Source: Arctopsyche grandis (taxonomy: Eukaryota > Arthropoda > Insecta > Trichoptera > Hydropsychidae). From it: 64,000 bases of DNA. The stretch lies in contig NC_135364.1 in the NCBI RefSeq assembly GCF_051622035.1, positions 17,235,001-17,299,000 on the forward strand. The letters run 5' to 3'. The notes beneath the pieces were generated by a model, which was not told the origin of the DNA, ran no database searches, and was given only the letters and a program-made list of their open reading frames with translations. Shown piece by piece: positions 61,716 through 64,000 of this stretch. Made by a program: the position numbers and the translations under genes. Within the stretch, counting starts at the first letter, position 1. Every line of letters begins with the position of its first letter.

Positions 61716-62954
61716 CATGTATGCAGGGCCGCGCTGTGCTATGATACAGTGATGCGGCCGCATTAGGCGGCACCTTGAAGGGGGGCGGCATCACCAGCGA
61801 AATGTCGATGAACTCTTAATAGAAGAAATTTTAAAAACTTTTTCAATTATATTCTGGACATAACTCGTAATTCTCTGAATGAATGCTTCCCTCTTCTGGA
61901 AACCAATATCAATTTTTTTTAGTTTATATATATGACATTTTAAAACTGAAGGATATTTTATTTATTTATTTATTTATTTTATTAATTGAAAAATCAACAG
62001 ACAGGATGTACAGAGATAGGTATAAAAAAAAAAACAAAAAGTAAATAAATAATATATGTAACATCCGAGTCCAATAATAGATTTTTACAAAAATGAAAAA
62101 GATAAATATAAGGAAAACAAATTAAAAAGTAAAGAATAAAGGCATGACAAAATATGTAGTACATTGCATAATTAAACAATAGTATTAAAATATTTGGAAA
62201 AGGTTATAAGATAGAATATAAGAAGAAATTGAAATTTACAAATATAAAAAACAAATGAAAAAGGTAAATACAAAATAAACAAATGAAAAGGAAAAGAATG
62301 AAAGCTATAATATGATTAAATAGCACATTACATAACTAAACTAAAGTATAAAAATAATGGAAATATTGGAAAAATAGAATAGAAGAAAAAATGAATCAAT
62401 TGTACATATATGAGACCAAACGCTAGAAATTTTTTGTGCCAGTCTCCAGTCAATTCTTTCAGTCGAAAATACTTTAATATTCAGTATAAAACCTTGGTAT
62501 GTTTCAAATTATTTGTGTCAAAATAGCTTAATTACTTTTTGTCCGAATGCTGCTGTAGCTCTGAGAATTTTATTAACACACCCGTCTCTGTAGCTAGTGG
62601 GGAAAGATTTTTTTACAAATTAAAATTAATAAAACACTACTTAAGAAATTCAATAAGCCAAACAAACTTAGTAATCTAATTTCTATTCAATCTACTTTAG
62701 CTGCCACTCTAGATTACACATCCCCGATTAACGAATTTGCTAAAGTATATAAGTTAGAAAGGTAAAACTGTAATAGATTGTTATAGTTGATTTAATTATT
62801 TTAAAATAGTTATTTTTCAAAATAAACATAGTATTCGTAAATTTTGTGCTTTTTTTTAAATCATAATCGAAGGTTAGAAAAAACAATTTGGGGACGGCAT
62901 TTCGAATACTAATTGGCATACTGAGAAAATCTACCGCACGGCCCTGCATGTATG
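61716..62954 (+). mobile_element. hAT remnant with perfect target duplication
   Basis: The element spans 61,724-62,946 (1,223 bp) with ends CAGGGCCGCGC and, in inverse, CAGGGCCGTGC. It is flanked by perfect CATGTATG duplications (61,716-61,723 and 62,947-62,954). Its right part (62,581-62,765) encodes the C-terminus of a hAT transposase of the ZMYM/TTF-like type: PVSVASGERFFYKLKLIKHYLR, then after a frameshift STLAATLDYTSPINEFAK. The left and middle parts are deleted or replaced by A-rich sequence. Confidence 0.8.
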
Positions 62955-63005
62955 TTTGTGTATATGACTACATATTTTATTTTATTTTAACATATTAGCC
63001 ACAGC

Positions 63006-63484
63006 AGTGGCGTAGCGAAGGGGGGGGGGGGTCCAGGGGTCTGAACCCCCCCCTTGGTGGAGTGCAGTCAGCAGCAAAATATCCCACTCCTGTCGCTATT
63101 GATCGTTTGTACCATTTTTGGATAGTTTTCTATCCCAAATCCAAGACAGATTTTTAGGACGTAAACATATACTTGAAAATTTACAATGTTTGCTTCCTGA
63201 TGGAAAAAGCTCTCAACCATCAAGTTTTTTAAAAAATAAGATAAAGACTTCGGGGGAAATTTACAACCAAGATATATTTTGTGGGCCTTGCATTCTAACT
63301 GGAGAGTTGGAAATGTGGTGGCAATATATAAGTACTAGAGCAATTTGCAATACTTCAATATTTACATACATCTAAAAATTCTAGCAACACTTCCGGTGAC
63401 AACAGCCACACTACGATGACTAAAAACATATTTAAGTAATACGATGTCGGAAAATCGACTAAATGGACTTGCTTTATTAGATAT
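63006..63484 (+). pseudogene. Second hAT (ZMYM-type) remnant
   Basis: It begins CAGTGGCGTAGCGAAGGGGG, a typical end of this hAT group. Frame 63,118-63,375 reads SQIQDRFLGR, LQCLLPDG and ILTGELEMW, a middle portion of the transposase. At about 63,373-63,480 it reads KILATLPVTTATLR, stop, LKTYLSNTMSENRLNGLALLDI, the dimerisation end. Sequence between and before these is deleted. A SINE then interrupts it at about 63,485, and no right end is seen. Confidence 0.75.
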
Positions 63485-63925
63485 TTTATTTATTTTTATT
63501 TTTTTATTTTACATATATACCAGGAAGGCCTTACAGGTAAATCCTAATGCGCCTTCCTGGCCAATTACAAATACAAATGCAGCATTTTTATTATAAGTCG
63601 TTGAATTGCGAGAAACTGCAAAAACTCGCAAATTAACGAGAGATCTATGAATTGTACATAAAATTTTATTGTACATCAATCAAATTTCAAATAGTGGTGA
63701 CATAGTAGGTAGGAAGGATTTTTAGCCATTTTTTTTTTCCGGGAACCGTTTCAACAATGAAATCAGAGAAAATTGGCAAACTCTGATAGGAAACAATCAA
63801 CCTGGAGTCACAAATCCAGGTCTGACCAACAGCATACTCTGAAAAATTCATTTTTCATTCAGGGATTGAACCCGGCACCTTCTTGACGGTGAGCAGAAGC
63901 TTAACGTCCGAGCTATGCTGCTGGC
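63485..63925 (-). mobile_element. SINE family 1, most complete copy
   Basis: On the minus strand: a tRNA-like head starting GCCAGCAGCATAGCTCGG, with an exact B-box GGTTCAATCCC (about 63,866-63,876); a body of about 300 bp; the tail hairpin CCAGGAAGGC..GCCTTCCTGG (63,521-63,560), a 10-bp perfect stem; then an (AAATAAAA)n tail at 63,484-63,515. It has inserted into a hAT transposase relic. It serves as the reference copy for the family here. Confidence 0.82.
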
Positions 63926-64000
63926 TGTAAATTTTAGTGCAGAAAAAATATTAGATAAATACGCGAAGATTGGATCTGTTTCGTACTTTTTCAAAGTATT
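63926..64000. other. End of window, nothing identified
   Basis: AT-rich sequence after the SINE. ATATTAGATA here resembles TTATTAGATATT on the other side of the SINE and might be a displaced target duplication. Confidence 0.3.

Overview
The window looks like nuclear DNA of an insect. It is AT-rich, full of short TACATATGTATGTA-type and (TA)n runs, and has spliced genes with GT..AG introns and many decayed transposons. The species or order cannot be fixed from the sequence alone. Two gene groups stand out: a BTB/zinc-finger transcription factor that I recognise as ken (ken and barbie, the insect BCL6-like repressor), and a cluster of secreted lipocalin (apolipoprotein D-like) genes.

Layout. 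Bases 1 to about 28,250 hold no gene that I can support. They contain transposon debris: a hairpin element at 672-836, LINE 3' fragments, a three-part nested hAT MITE at 11,648-12,031, a Merlin/ISXO2-type transposase scrap at about 12,063-12,231, a CR1-like LINE end at 23,925-24,560 and a tRNA-derived SINE at 25,545-25,925. A few GC-richer patches could be regulatory. ken lies on + at 30,092-32,686 in four coding exons, with a possible non-coding 5' exon near 28,396 and a 3' UTR to about 33,915. From 38,572 to 59,474 lie six lipocalin loci. Lipocalin A (+) has a long charged C-terminal tail. Lipocalin B (+) is followed by its inverted twin B' (-). A' (-) is a 5'-truncated, nonsense-containing copy of A. 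C (-) and D (+) complete the set. A, B, C and D share intron phases 0, 2, 1, so they descend from one ancestor by local duplication.

The main structural event is a large inverted duplication. Arm 1 (41,868-46,053) and arm 2 (47,932-51,646) surround a 1.9-kb spacer. The arms begin inside exon 3 of A and end inside a SINE, so arm 1 looks like the source and arm 2 the copy. B and B' both stayed open and differ at about 12 of 188 residues, while A' is broken.

The right end (59,883-64,000) is a transposon pile: a 1.64-kb Tc1-type element with D-38-E spacing and one in-frame stop, inserted in a TA run; two hAT remnants of the ZMYM/TTF-like type; and a nearly complete SINE inserted into the second hAT. 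All alignments were made by eye. Family names rest on motifs seen in the translations and on remembered family features, with no database search.
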